A DNA stretch of 64,000 bases from Symbiodinium kawagutii (Eukaryota > Sar > Dinophyceae > Suessiales > Symbiodiniaceae). Made by a program: the position numbers and the translations under genes. Below, one piece after another: positions 32,894 to 43,240 of this stretch (position 1 is its first letter; the number at the start of each line of letters is the position of its first letter). The DNA lies in NCBI GenBank assembly GCA_009767595.1, contig VSDK01012748.1, positions 54,199 through 118,198 of the forward strand, in the 5' to 3' direction. The notes below the pieces were generated by a model that worked only from the letters and a program-made list of their open reading frames with translations, was not told the DNA's origin and did not search any database.

Positions 32894-33514
32894 TTGGAGA
32901 GCACAACAGCATTAGGAAACCTGAGTTGTTTTGGGTATCCCTGTGTGTCCCCAATAAAAACCGAGGCAAGAGCACACAGATTGCTTTCCGCAGTTGCTTC
33001 AACAGTTGAAGATAGCTACTACCAAGGTCATTCTGAGGACAGCCCATGCCAATCCCCACAGGCCTCAGCATGTTTCCAAGGAAAATCCGAAAGACAAAAT
33101 CCATGGCGAAGATGACGCAGTCTCTGCCAGAACTGTCGGAAGCTAAAGAAGAGAAACCCAAACCTAGAAGGAGATGAGCGCGCTCACGGGGGCAGGTCGG
33201 GTGTTTTCTGCTGGTTGCTGTTACACCTCGTGTTTCTGCTTCTGTTGGTGTTGGTGCTCCTTGTTTTGTTGCTGCTACTGCTGCTATTTGTCGTCATTGT
33301 TCTTGCTGTTTCTGCTGATGCTGCCATGGTCGTTGTCGTCGTTGTTGGATCAAGCACTTACCTGGCATGTAAAAGATCAATGCAAACCATTCTTGGCCGC
33401 TCCAAGACTGCAACAATATACCAAGCACTTCAGGGTGCGGGATCTCGTTCAGAGCATGCTTCTTTGCTCCTCCAGTCAGTCAGTTCTTTGTTTCACGAAA
33501 GGCCCTCGTGGTAA
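32894..33514 (+). CDS. Possible membrane-protein coding region with one in-frame TGA
   Basis: One frame runs from ATG 32894 to TAA 33512-33514 with a single TGA at 33113-33115. Before it: RAHRLLSAVASTVEDSYYQG, ASACFQGKSERQNPWRR. After it: SLCQNCRKLKKRNPNLEGDE, then a long Leu/Val run (WLLLHLVFLLLLVLVLLVLL) made by CTG/GTT-rich repeats, then RSKTATIYQALQGAGSRSEH. A GTAAGA donor lies at about 33511. An overlapping frame (RKIRKTKSMAKMTQSLPELS) and a 143-codon frame (33174-33605) compete, so this is probably several exons rather than one ORF. Confidence 0.33.
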
Positions 33515-33875
33515 GACTGGCCTGTGGTGTCTTAACCTGACACCCACCATGAATACTCCGGATCCATATCTACCTCAAGGTAGGTCAACATCGCAACCAC
33601 ACTGATCATTTCTCGATGTTCACTTGCGTGGGTTTTGACTCACAGTTGATGTTGGCTCTTACCAGGATGCTCATCTTTCCTGTACATTCAATCGACAGAT
33701 TTTTATAGTTTTAAGTGGTGTTGTACAGGTACTCGATGGTACTCTGTTTTGAGACGATTTCTTCATAGTATCCTGGTTCAAGAGGTGTTGTAGACATAGT
33801 TGTATCTGTCTTGAGATCATTCCGGCTAGTGTCCTTGATAGTGTGTGGTGACTGATCCTGCCGAGTTTGGAGTAG

Positions 33876-34068
33876 CCTTGCTCCCCCGTGTTGTGTCGAT
33901 CAACATGGGGCGGCACCGTGGTGAGGATCCCTGGCGTGCAACTGCTGGAGATTCCCTATGATCCCACCACGCTTCCCAGCGAACACGTTGAGCGCATCCA
34001 TGCCCTTGACGCAAAGATCGCTGAGAAGGATGCGGATCGGATCCCATCCATGTGGGCTGCCCAAGAAG
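33876..34068 (+). CDS. Exon candidate, 65 codons
   Basis: Acceptor gtttggagtag. TWGGTVVRIPGVQLLEIPYD, PTTLPSEHVERIHALDAKIA, EKDADRIPSMWAAQE, then a possible GC donor before TGA 34071. Good charged helix; unrecognised. Confidence 0.5.
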
Positions 34069-34074
34069 GCTGAA

Positions 34075-34638
34075 ATCGCCATGTCCTCCCATAGCTTTCG
34101 GAGAAGGTATGGTTTACATCAAGCTCGAATCAGTTAGTTACTATAGCTAATTAATGCCAAAAAAGCATCTTTTTTGGGGGAGTTTCTGATTTTTGGAGAG
34201 GGTGGAGGGATTTGTACCATTGGCAGCCTTTCTCATTTGGTCATAATAATTGGTTTGTTCTAGGCAAAGAACATTTGAGGTCGACTGAAAAGCACTTGAG
34301 CTCAAGCGGATTTCACTGCTCGAGTAGGCATTAGCTCTGCAATGTTGCCTTTGGGTCAGTTGGTTGATGTTTACTTCAGCCGGAAGTTGGTGGTTTCGTC
34401 AGGTTATGGGTCTGGGTTCGAGAGGGGCAATCTGCAGGTCCAAAAATGCCCGTGTTCGCTTTTGGAGGGCTGAGGGCACCTAAGGTTTATACGATTATAT
34501 CACCGTTTGTTGTGTAATTACAACATTTTCAATGCCCACATCTACACGGCGCCTTTTTGACGAGACTTCGGGAAGCAAAAACTTGAAGTCTGTTTCGTGG
34601 TTTCAACCAGTTTGATTATTTTTCCTATTCATCAACAA
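34075..34638. other. Non-coding stretch
   Basis: Only low-complexity T-rich sequence seen. Confidence 0.4.
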
Positions 34639-34690
34639 TTGGTTGGTTGACTAACATATTTTTCATTGGGGTGGTCCAACCACCAACCAG
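34639..34690. repeat. Family C copy
   Basis: ttggttggttgactaacata, tttttcattggggtggtcca, accaccaaccag. Ends are inverted (ggttggt / accaacc). Confidence 0.65.
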
Positions 34691-34732
34691 TGAGTGTTCT
34701 TGTTCTCACTGGGGATCGAATGCTTTCCTCGG

Positions 34733-34940
34733 AAAGTGCGGGGTTCTGGTGAGGAACTGAGCCTGGAGAACTCCAGTGCGAAGACCCTGCGGTCGAGCTT
34801 GTCGTCGCTGAGTCCCAACTTTGACTTCGATCATCTGCCCGTGGGGCAGAGCTCAGAAGCGCAAACGCAGGAGGGATGGCAGGGATGGCAGGGAGGGCAG
34901 GATGGCAGGAAGGGCAGCGGCTGGCAGTCACAAGGGGCAT
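34733..34940 (+). CDS. Exon candidate with Gly-Trp-Gln repeats
   Basis: VRGSGEELSLENSSAKTLRS, SLSSLSPNFDFDHLPVGQSS, EAQTQEGWQGWQGGQDGRKG. The ggatggcaggga repeat gives the GWQ units. Follows a family-C repeat copy. Confidence 0.45.
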
Positions 34941-35274
34941 GCTGTTTGTTGTACAGGGCGGATGGAACCAGACAGGATGGCAGTGACCTGCGATCAGATG
35001 GTTGAAGTGATGTGCATGATGTGCCATTTAAGAAGGAGTGGAAAATGTCCCGGTGTAGAATGATTGGGGGCGTTGATTCCTAGAGATTCAAAGAGAGGCA
35101 ATCAGTCATTGTCATGTGCTCAGCCACAGCATCTCTTGTGGCACTGTGAACAGGGAAAAGGACCACTGCTTCTCCTCACTTGGATTTAGATTCTGCAGCT
35201 GTCCTGACTTCCTGCTGCCAGTACTTCCCAAGAAGTACTAACATCATCAAAGAGATTGGCTGCGGCAAGGCCTG

Positions 35275-35652
35275 ATGGGTCCACGGTGCTTCAATCGCGG
35301 AGTTTCTTGCAGAAAACCCAGAGTTGTAACGGGCACCGGTGCTTTCCCCGTGGCCTCTTTGGACATATTAGGAAGATCTAGGAAGCATATTGGGAAATGG
35401 TTCCAATTCATTTTCATCCAAGTTTACAAGCAGATCATCGTTTCCACAACGTGCCTGATGCCTGATGGCTATCCATCCAGGCCATTCCTGATTCTGGAGT
35501 TGGCCAAAAAAATCCTGGTGAGTCACTCCTGCAGCTTTCTGTTATCCAGGCCATCCCTGACTCTGAAAGCCCAAAAATCTGATCGCCCCAGCTGCAGGAG
35601 TCACCCGGTCGCGCCAGGATCCGCGGTTTTGCAGACCCTGGGGTCCTTATGA
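35275..35652 (+). CDS. Open frame of 125 codons, weak
   Basis: ASLDILGRSRKHIGKWFQFI, PSRPFLILELAKKILVSHSC. Contains an internal near-repeat (tatccaggccat...ctgactctg at about 35470 and 35550). Minus frames also open; may be non-coding. Confidence 0.22.
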   Translation: MGPRCFNRGVSCRKPRVVTGTGAFPVASLDILGRSRKHIGKWFQFIFIQVYKQIIVSTTCLMPDGYPSRPFLILELAKKILVSHSCSFLLSRPSLTLKAQKSDRPSCRSHPVAPGSAVLQTLGSL

Positions 35653-36788
35653 GCAGCACCGGGAGGCGCCCTGTCTGCAGGATGCACACGCGCATCGCAT
35701 GTGCTTGGATGTAACATATATGTGTAGGTGCTCACCTGGAACCCAAGTTTTGACCCTTGTTTTGGATGGTTTACCCCCAATTTTAGGTGCAAAGTCTCCA
35801 AAACGAAGGTCATTTGGGTTCCAGGCACATGCAAACAAAGTACATGTGAACATTGACAAATTCGAACACATGCACACACACATACAGACACAAGCCCACA
35901 CTTTGTACGCTGCACCACATTAAATTGCAGCATGGCATGCCAAAGTAGACGATAAAGCGCGCTTGACAAAACAGATGCCACGCTATACACTACGATTAGA
36001 TACTACCTTGTTCATACAATCACTGAAGAGCTTAGATGCATGGCATGGACAGATGGCAGCTTGTGATTGGGGTTGTATAACATTAGCAAGTATCCGATGA
36101 GCATTTCTAGCCATAAAGAAAACAATGACTGTGTATGCCATTTTTAGCCACTCTCTAGGCATTTGCTTTTGCAAGTGGTGCAGAGTTGTGATTCACTGTG
36201 GTGCAGGCCTACTGGCGCCAAGCCATTGTCTTCTGCTCAGGGTGCACCAAGCTTCATCAAGTCAGGTGGTGTGCACCTATCATATTTTGGTACATTCGTT
36301 TTGACACAGTTGATAATTTGACCTCTCAGCGTATCGATTCATTCAACATTTTCCAACTTAATTTTTTGCATAGTCGTGTAAAAAAAAACATCATTTTGCA
36401 ACTTAATTTTCTGCATATTTGTGTAAAAACTGTTTATTTTCCATCATTTTCCAACTTATGTCAGTTTGTGTGTTTGTGTTTGAGCATTTGCAAAAATGGT
36501 TCATCGCCTGAGGCTTTATCGTCAAAGTCATGAGGGAAGTGAACAGCCTTCAGCTTGACACTGCGTAGAGCCTCAAGGCTAGCTTTCCAGTTGACTCAAG
36601 AGCAGCCATGATATCCTGGCCGTCGTATTCATGATGAGATCTTCAAAACTGCTTGAAGATTTAGTGGAGCCATCAATTTTGGGATACGTCATCGTCCCTA
36701 ATCCGTCATGATCCATCATCCATCATCCATCATCCATCAAGGACATCCCAACATAATCTGGACCCCCCCAACTCAAAGGATCCACCAG

Positions 36789-37100
36789 GTCCAGTCCATG
36801 TCTTGATCGCCAAAGGCAAGTTTCTGGAGATGCATGCAGTACCCATGTGCAGCCCCATTCGGTATGCATATGCAGCCCCTCCACAAGCCTTTGGGCGCAT
36901 GGACTTCCACAGATGCCCCGGAGACCAGCTTAACATGACGGTTTTGGAGATGGACCCTGAACCATTCCGCCACCTTCCACATATACTGACTCCATTTTGC
37001 AGGTTTACTATTTACCACCTCAGCCGGGGAATCTACAAGATCTGCAAGTTGGCTGAGAAACATGCGCTTGCTCTTGTATGCAAAGGCCCAAAGATTGATG
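36789..37100 (+). CDS. Exon candidate, about 100 codons
   Basis: Acceptor aaaggatccaccag. PVHVLIAKGKFLEMHAVPMC, SPIRYAYAAPPQAFGRMDFH, RCPGDQLNMTVLEMDPEPFR, then LAEKHALALVCKGPKIDG. A GT donor at 37003 could end it earlier. One of the longest good plus-strand frames in Region 1; family not recognised. Confidence 0.53.
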
Positions 37101-37177
37101 GTCTCGGGTGAAAGGGCTCCGCAGGACCCACCAGTTTCACAGCACCGGGGAAGTTCCGTATGGAATGGCCTCGAAGC

Positions 37178-37483
37178 TTAAAGCAGCGCGTTAGAAGGCG
37201 CCAGTTTCGCGTCGAAAATGGAGATGTCAAGCATTGTGGGTAGGTCATCAACTTGGTTTTCATTCAGCGTAACGGCTCGCGAACACGTTGCATCCCTTAA
37301 TTTTCTGAATGTAAGGTAATGGTGCATGGTAAGAGCCTTCAAGGCAACAGTCCGGCAACCTTTATATTCCATTCCATTCCTTTTTCTTTCACCCTGGTGA
37401 ATCCAACGTGTGACTTGGGGCAGGTTGGAAAGATGGAGTTCTTGAGCGGGACGGAAGTTTAGGACACTGATACTATCATGCAC
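37178..37483 (-). CDS. Minus-strand open frame, 101 codons, hypothetical
   Basis: MHDSISVLNFRPAQELHLSN, LPQVTRWIHQGERKRNGMEY, CRTVALKALTMHHYLTFRKL, NENQVDDLPTMLDISIFDAK. No comparable plus frame over the same bases, so this is the best minus-strand coding call. May be a remnant of another element inserted in reverse. Confidence 0.42.
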   Translation of the reverse strand: MHDSISVLNFRPAQELHLSNLPQVTRWIHQGERKRNGMEYKGCRTVALKALTMHHYLTFRKLRDATCSRAVTLNENQVDDLPTMLDISIFDAKLAPSNALL

Positions 37484-37794
37484 ATACCGGGTGTACTAGC
37501 ATGAGCCCCAAGAGTGTTAGATGATGTGGCCCTGCCTTTGATGAACAAAATCAGAATACACAGTACAGCAATTGGGATCGCTGTTCATCCCTGTCTTTGA
37601 CCGACAGTTTCATCATTCCGTGGCCATGGCCATGAGAATCTGACCATGAGCTAGTGCCGCTGCACGGGAGGTCCAAAGTAGATGGCCATGAGAAGCCATG
37701 GCAAGACATGGGAGACCGGCAGCTATTCCTCACGCTGGATCACGACTTACCACGATTGACCCGCTGCAACAGTGACCTTTGCCACCCTAAAAAG

Positions 37795-37904
37795 CCAACC
37801 CTCTCAGCCTGAGAGCAGCAACAGACCCATGCGGATGACCAGTGACTCCCAGCAAGCCGCTCGGGGACTGACAAACGCGCGGCATGCAAATCCCAACACT
37901 CCAG
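37795..37904 (+). CDS. Exon candidate, Gln/Ser/Pro-rich
   Basis: QPSQPESSNRPMRMTSDSQQ, AARGLTNARHANPNTP; donor GTGGCG. Confidence 0.4.
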
Positions 37905-38102
37905 GTGGCGACCATCACCCACCAGTTGCCAGTGTTCACTGGGTCTGTTTCAGCGATGAGTAGCTAAGCTGTGGGCATAGCAACCAGCTGTCATAGCAAC
38001 CAGTCTTGGTTTATTGCTGTTCATATTCATACAGCAATAAACCTACATAGCTGAACATAGCAACATAGTCATAGCCATAGTCATAGTATTCAGCAACTGA
38101 AG

Positions 38103-38511
38103 CCATCAACAGCGGAGCACTGTGAGTCGTCTTGTCAAGCCGTCGGCCATGGTTGATCCTCGCCGGCTCCTTGGCGTAGGACCCAATGCCACGGAACAGG
38201 AGACCGCTGCAGAGGGGGCACACCCAACAATCCCACAGACTTTATGGGTGCTGGTATATTCAGATTAATTATGCATGGTATATTTTTTTGAGATTATCAA
38301 CTATTAATTGATGAGAGACTGTATTATATCTGATTATGCTCATTTGCCTGTAGACCCGCAGGTAGATGTACCACGCATGGAGTGTCTGGGAATGAACCTC
38401 CAGACCAGGTACGCTTCAAATTGATATACCTTCGTCAGTCTGCATCACACACTGGGGACGCCCTTGACATCCCCGGACCCGGTTCGCCAGGAAATTCTTA
38501 GAGCTTTTCAG
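38103..38511 (+). CDS. Three phase-linked exons (38103-38247, 38362-38408, 38439-38511)
   Basis: First: TVSRLVKPSAMVDPRRLLGV, GPNATEQETAAEGAHPTIPQ, donor GTGCTG phase 0. Second: VDVPRMECLGMNLQT, donor GTACGC phase 2. Third begins with the single base needed: LHHTLGTPLTSPDPVRQEIL, RAFQ, donor GTAGAG phase 0. The second intron is only 30 bases (GTACGC...TTCGTCAG); reading through it meets TGA. The consistent phases make this one of the more convincing chains. Confidence 0.52.
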
Positions 38512-39115
38512 GTAGAGAGTCTAACGGTCTGCGGCCCAGGGAGGGGCAGGTGATTGGGGACAGATGTTCACATGATTTGAATTGTGTTGGAGTTTGCATC
38601 GCAAATAGCTGAGATTAAGTTTTATCTACTTATTTCTGAATTGTTTGCTGCAACGAAGGCCGTCTAGAAGATGAATGTATCCAGTTAGTGACATAGCATG
38701 TCATTCTAATCATGCTTTGTTGCTTGAGTTTGTCGTTTTTTCCTTGCTAAAATTTCCGAAGGGATTTGGGTGATGTTTGGCCATTTGGAACAGTCCGATG
38801 ATTAGAGCATTCGAATTGATGCTCTATCGAAAACAAAGATGCTCAATGTTTATTCAGTTGGTACCCTAGTTATCCAGGGTACTCTATGCCATTTTCAAGC
38901 CTATTATTTACCATCAATCTCCATATATAATCCAATATGTAACTATCATTCCCCATCATTTGCCCTTTGCGGAGATCCCTAAAACAGACGGTATCCTATT
39001 TCACAGCTGGTAACCAACTACAAAAATATGCTTATCCTAAGTACAGGTTCTAGACCCTATATAGTTATCCTATGTTATCCTGCTATGCCTGACCTGGTAC
39101 TCCCTGGCATCCCAG

Positions 39116-39254
39116 GGCTCCATGTCACCATTCAACTCCCCTCCAGCTCCCAAGAAATCCCGGGGCAGGCGAGCAGCAGAGACCTTCTGCAACTTCGACG
39201 TGCCAGAGATACCTTGCTGGGGCCGGGGGGGTGGGTTTGGGGGGGTGCAGCCAG
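39116..39254 (+). CDS. Exon candidate with basic NLS-like run
   Basis: Acceptor cctggcatcccag, donor GTAGGA. GSMSPFNSPPAPKKSRGRRA, AETFCNFDVPEIPCWGRGGG, FGGVQP. KKSRGRR resembles a nuclear-localisation signal. Phase 0 entry follows 38439-38511. Confidence 0.5.
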
Positions 39255-40116
39255 GTAGGATGGGGAAACGGGTGATAGGAATGACATGGTAGCGATCAAG
39301 CCAGCAGTCATTACCAGTTTATGATGCCAGTATTGATTGATATTAGAGTTACAAGTTGATAAGACAACGATGCATTAATCAGCCTCACAATGGTTAGCAA
39401 TGCTTGACACATGTTGACGATAGTGAATCAGCGTTGGCCAATGGGTGGTGACATTTGTTGAACAATGTGCGGATACGGGTTTTCATGTTTCTTGACAATG
39501 CTAAATCGTACTTGATACTGGTCAATGCTTGATTATGGCTCGTACGGAGTATGGATGGGATATGTATGTATAATATAGCAGTTGTATCATTGATACTGAC
39601 CTCGACAGCCACTTACTTTGATTATAAGTGTTTTGGGGATTAGATGGGTGTAATTACCTCATATACCCTCTAAAACATATACTTTTAGCAAGGGATCCAA
39701 AAGCCATCATATGAATCATTATAATTAGCTCATTAATTGCATCAGCCATTAAGCATTGACCAGTAGTAAGACTCATTAATGCGTAATGATTAGTTACACT
39801 TATCAATCATGAATGACTCATAACACTGCTTGATCCCCATACTGCAACTGATTATAGTTGATACTACCCACTAGTCATTACGACCGCTTAATCCCCATTC
39901 GTTTTTGCAGTTGTTCCCCACCAGTTACTACAATCCTGATGGATATCACTAGTTATCACAAGTGCTCTATTCCCACTAGTTATTACAACTGTTGAAGTGC
40001 TTATAGTTGAGAAGGATGTCATTCAACAGTTGTTACTATATTATTAGGATGTTGCTACAGTAATCACAACTGTTATTACAACTATCAGGATGACCATGAG
40101 CTTATAGTTCACACAT
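39255..40116. other. Non-coding stretch
   Basis: AT-rich; agttattacaact-like units recur between 39890 and 40080. Confidence 0.4.
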
Positions 40117-40228
40117 TAGTTGCATGGTCATCCCTATCGCTTCGGAGACACCCCAGGCAGCTGGAGAGAGCGCGACCGGAAACTACTACCGGCTACACAC
40201 CCTTCCGCACACCGGCGCCCTCGACCAG
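40117..40228 (+). CDS. Exon candidate
   Basis: MVIPIASETPQAAGESATGN, YYRLHTLPHTGALDQ; donor GTCGGG. Two other frames are open in this GC-rich block. Confidence 0.38.
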
Positions 40229-40237
40229 GTCGGGTGT

Positions 40238-40322
40238 AAAGGTCGGTGAAGCTTGGGGAAGCTTGGTGAAGGTTGGTAAAACTTGGGTGAAGGTTGGTGA
40301 AGCTTGGTGAAGATTGGTTGGC
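40238..40322. repeat. ggtgaagcttgg tandem repeat
   Basis: About seven 12-base units (ggtgaagcttgg, ggtgaaggttgg). Confidence 0.75.
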
Positions 40323-40544
40323 TAAGAAGAACACCCAACAATAGGTGGGATATGGCTTTTTATTGCAATGGTTAGGAACAAAAATCATGATAGTAACGAA
40401 TACAAACCAGCAATCGTGGTGGATATAGATGTCACAATTTCAGTGGGTCGCTTGGTTCTCTGGACTTAGCCTATGTAATGAGTGATTCATTATGGCTCTC
40501 ATGACAGTCATTTCTGATACCAGCTGTGTCGTTTGTCCATAGAG

Positions 40545-40704
40545 ATACATCCAGTTACTCCCAGAAATCCCGATGAATTCAGGTTTCCCTACCGAAACTG
40601 GAAACGAACAGCTTGCCATAGCTTGCCTCTCTCGGGAAGGGAGTTTTAAATTGCTACCATTTGGGGTGTACATCAGTGACCCGATCTGGTTTCGCGACGG
40701 TGCG
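40545..40704 (+). CDS. Exon candidate, 53 codons
   Basis: Acceptor tttgtccatagag. YIQLLPEIPMNSGFPTETGN, EQLAIACLSREGSFKLLPFG, VYISDPIWFRDGA; donor GTGGCC. The last good exon before the mobile-element locus. Confidence 0.48.
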
Positions 40705-40859
40705 GTGGCCCAGACCTAGTGCCATGGTTCTGCTGGTGGTCCATAGATGGTGGTACCTGCTCAACATCCGATTGCCGTTTTTCAATGGGGAAACTAACCA
40801 TTTCTGAGGGTACGCACCTTTTTTGGACAACAATCCCGCAAATCGCGCTGAATCACCCT

Positions 40860-40860
40860 A

Positions 40861-40909
<49 letters not shown>

Positions 40910-40911
40910 AG

Positions 40912-40952
<41 letters not shown>

Positions 40953-40955
40953 AGC
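40860..40955. repeat. (CAT)n-(CAG)n-(CAACAG)n compound microsatellite
   Basis: catcatcatcatc, then cagcagcagcagcag, then caacagcaacagcaacag. Confidence 0.9.
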
Positions 40956-41149
40956 GAAAAGAGAAACAATGGCACACTTGTGTGAGTGTGCGTATCCCTG
41001 GCAGCCCTAGTATGTAAATTGCTCGTAGGCCGTAGGCATTCAGTTTTCGGGCTCACCCGTAGACAGACTCAAAGAGACTAGCGTTCAGCGCTATCTTGTC
41101 TGAACGTAAACCAGTCGGCAGTGATGAGACATTGACTGCTTAGCAACAG

Positions 41150-41157
41150 CATTTGCC

Positions 41158-41193
<36 letters not shown>

Positions 41194-41292
41194 GCAGCAG
41201 CGGCAGCAGCGGCAGCAGCGGCAGCAGCGGCAGCAGCGGCAGCAGCGGCAGCAGCAGCATCAGCAGCAGCAGCAGCAAGAGCAGCAGCGCCA
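41150..41292. repeat. (CAG)n/(CGGCAG)n microsatellite
   Basis: cagcagcagcagcagcagca then cggcagcagcggcagcagcg units. A shorter relative at 41501-41546. Confidence 0.9.
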
Positions 41293-41500
41293 GCAAAGAT
41301 AATCGAAAAAGAGTTCCCAGACCTCAGCCAAGAGAACCACCGACCTCATTGATTGTATAAGCCAGGTCACTTCTTTATTTCATAGGAATTTGTATCGGAT
41401 GTCATGGAAGTACAAAACATTACAAAACACTGTAAAACAACAGGGTACTCACTAACTGACCGATGGTACTGCCTCCAACCAGCAATTTTGACTCCGAAGA

Positions 41501-41546
41501 GAGCAGCAGCAGCAGCGGCAGCAGCAGCATCAGCAGCAGCAGCGGG
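41501..41546. repeat. (CAG)n microsatellite
   Basis: gcagcagcagcagcggcagc, with identical-looking flanks (gcgccagcaaaga) to the array at 41150-41292, suggesting a local duplication. Confidence 0.8.
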
Positions 41547-42010
41547 CGCCAGCAAAGAGACTTGAAAAAGGAAACGCAGACCTAAGCCAACAGAATAGTC
41601 CACATCATTGATGGTATAAGCCCGATGCTAATTACACACAACAAGAACTTCTGTTGAATGGTACGGATGTAGAAACGCTGTAAAACGATAAGGGACTCAC
41701 TAAATGAACCTTCGTATTTCCCGGGACACCTAATTTCGACCGTACCCCATATCATTAACCCCATGAACCAGAATTGACGGACCAACAACCACCATTAGAT
41801 CATTGTCTAAACATCATTCATGATGGTATTTATTTTTAGGACTCACCCACCACTACCAATCTTAAAGATGGATGATGGACTAATGGTGGGAAATGATACA
41901 TTGCGCTGGCACCTCTATCCTAAAAACACAAATGACAAGAAACTGGATCAAAGAAAATTCTTCGAACACGCGGGCCTACTATTATGTGATGCATCCTCAT
42001 TCTTAAGCAC

Positions 42011-42053
42011 CGCACACACGCACGCACGCACACACGCACGCACACACGCACAA
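42011..42053. repeat. (CACG/CACA)n microsatellite
   Basis: cacacacgcacgcacgcaca run. Confidence 0.85.
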
Positions 42054-42448
42054 ATCCCAATTTATGGCTCCTGCCTTATTTAAATAATCCAGGGGGCCAT
42101 CTAGTTACCTGGATCTATTTTGGTGGATTATTTTGTCCTGGATTATTTTAGTGGTCAAGGGGGTAAGGATGGTTGGTTTTTAAGGAAATTAATCCAAGAA
42201 GGTTTGAGATAGTGTAACTAGAGTTGGAAACATCATCATTGAAAGTCTATAAGAATCTTACAATTTTAGCAGTGATCCCAAAAAACATCAAGAAACATCA
42301 AGAAACATCAAGAAACTTCAGCTGAATGGCTGCCACAGGGGAGTCTGAGTTGCATTGATTTGCATTGCAACCATTGCAGCCCCACGGTTCCTTGGCTCCA
42401 GAGATCAGCAAGTGTGACTTGTATCTTCAACGGTCTTGGTTGTTCCCC

Positions 42449-43240
42449 ATGGAGTCAGAGTCATCAGAGACTCCGCCGCCGCCTCCTCCAAAGAATTGCC
42501 ATGGCAGAACCTGTAACTTTGTTTGGGCTTACCGGTTTCAAGTTTTGTGTTTTTTTTTTTTGGGGGGGGGGCAGGGCGGGCCAATAAATCCATATAAATC
42601 CTAGCAGATCCTAGCAGGGGCTCGTTGAAATCTTGGGGCATCTTGAAGTTGAGGTACCGGGAAGATGATGACTCCGACTTGGGTGAGCAAGCATTCCAGG
42701 TGGGTCTCCATATGTGAATCCTGGATTTGCAAATCTTCGTACATTCTGTTTTTTTGTCAAAGGTTTTTGTATGTTTGGGGCTGTTGCGTCAAAGCCCTTA
42801 GTATCCTTAGTTTAGTTTTTTGTTGGCATATTTTGTGCCAACATCTGGGCTAATGCACGTCCCGTGTCAGGACAATTATGGTGTGTATCCGAATGGAAAT
42901 CCTCGGCCTTCGAATCATTGCTACATTTGGGACACTCCCAGGAGGCTATGGATTCAATCCACTCGCTTGACGGACACCGTCAAATGCATGGACACAGCCC
43001 GAGGGGTGCCAGTTGCCTGGATTGGAAATCATGCAAGTTTTGCAAGTCTTTTTGTATGGGATGCTAGGGGGTACCTATGGAATGGAATGGAGTAATTTGG
43101 GATGGGATGGAACGGTCTTGCTGAAATTTTTTGCCGGCCCTGCGTGTCCCAGGCGTTGGGAGAGCCTGATGCCCCGCCAATTCCGGAAGGCATCTGGGGT
43201 TCAAAGAAAACAAACAAAAGCTGTGAAAAGCTATTTCTTG
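42449..43240 (+). CDS. KDZ-like gene: N-terminal exons 1-4
   Basis: Four short exons. The first begins with ATG at 42449 (MESESSETPPPPPPKN, acidic then poly-Pro) and ends at a GT donor at 42513 in phase 1. The second (42608-42699) starts with the two bases needed and encodes an acidic stretch (YREDDDSDLGEQAFQ). The third (42871-~43045) carries scattered Cys/His/Trp residues (NHCYIWDTPRRLW). The fourth (43153-~43240) begins ALGEPDAPPIPEG. Frame of the third exon is chosen by phase; a second open frame exists there. Function of this region is unknown. Confidence 0.45.

Larger units (their letters stand above)
40956..42448. other. Stretch between upstream exons and mobile-element gene
   Basis: Holds the CAG arrays, the CACA tract and, near 42290, a tandem of catcaagaaa. 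No exon supported. The left boundary of the mobile element should lie here, but no terminal repeat was recognised. Confidence 0.4.

Noticed and set aside
32894..33514. Selenoprotein read-through of TGA
   Set aside because: No SECIS-like structure identified and competing frames exist; listed only as a possibility to check.
41078..41296. Poly-Leu minus frame
   Set aside because: Translation of the CAG array; low complexity only.
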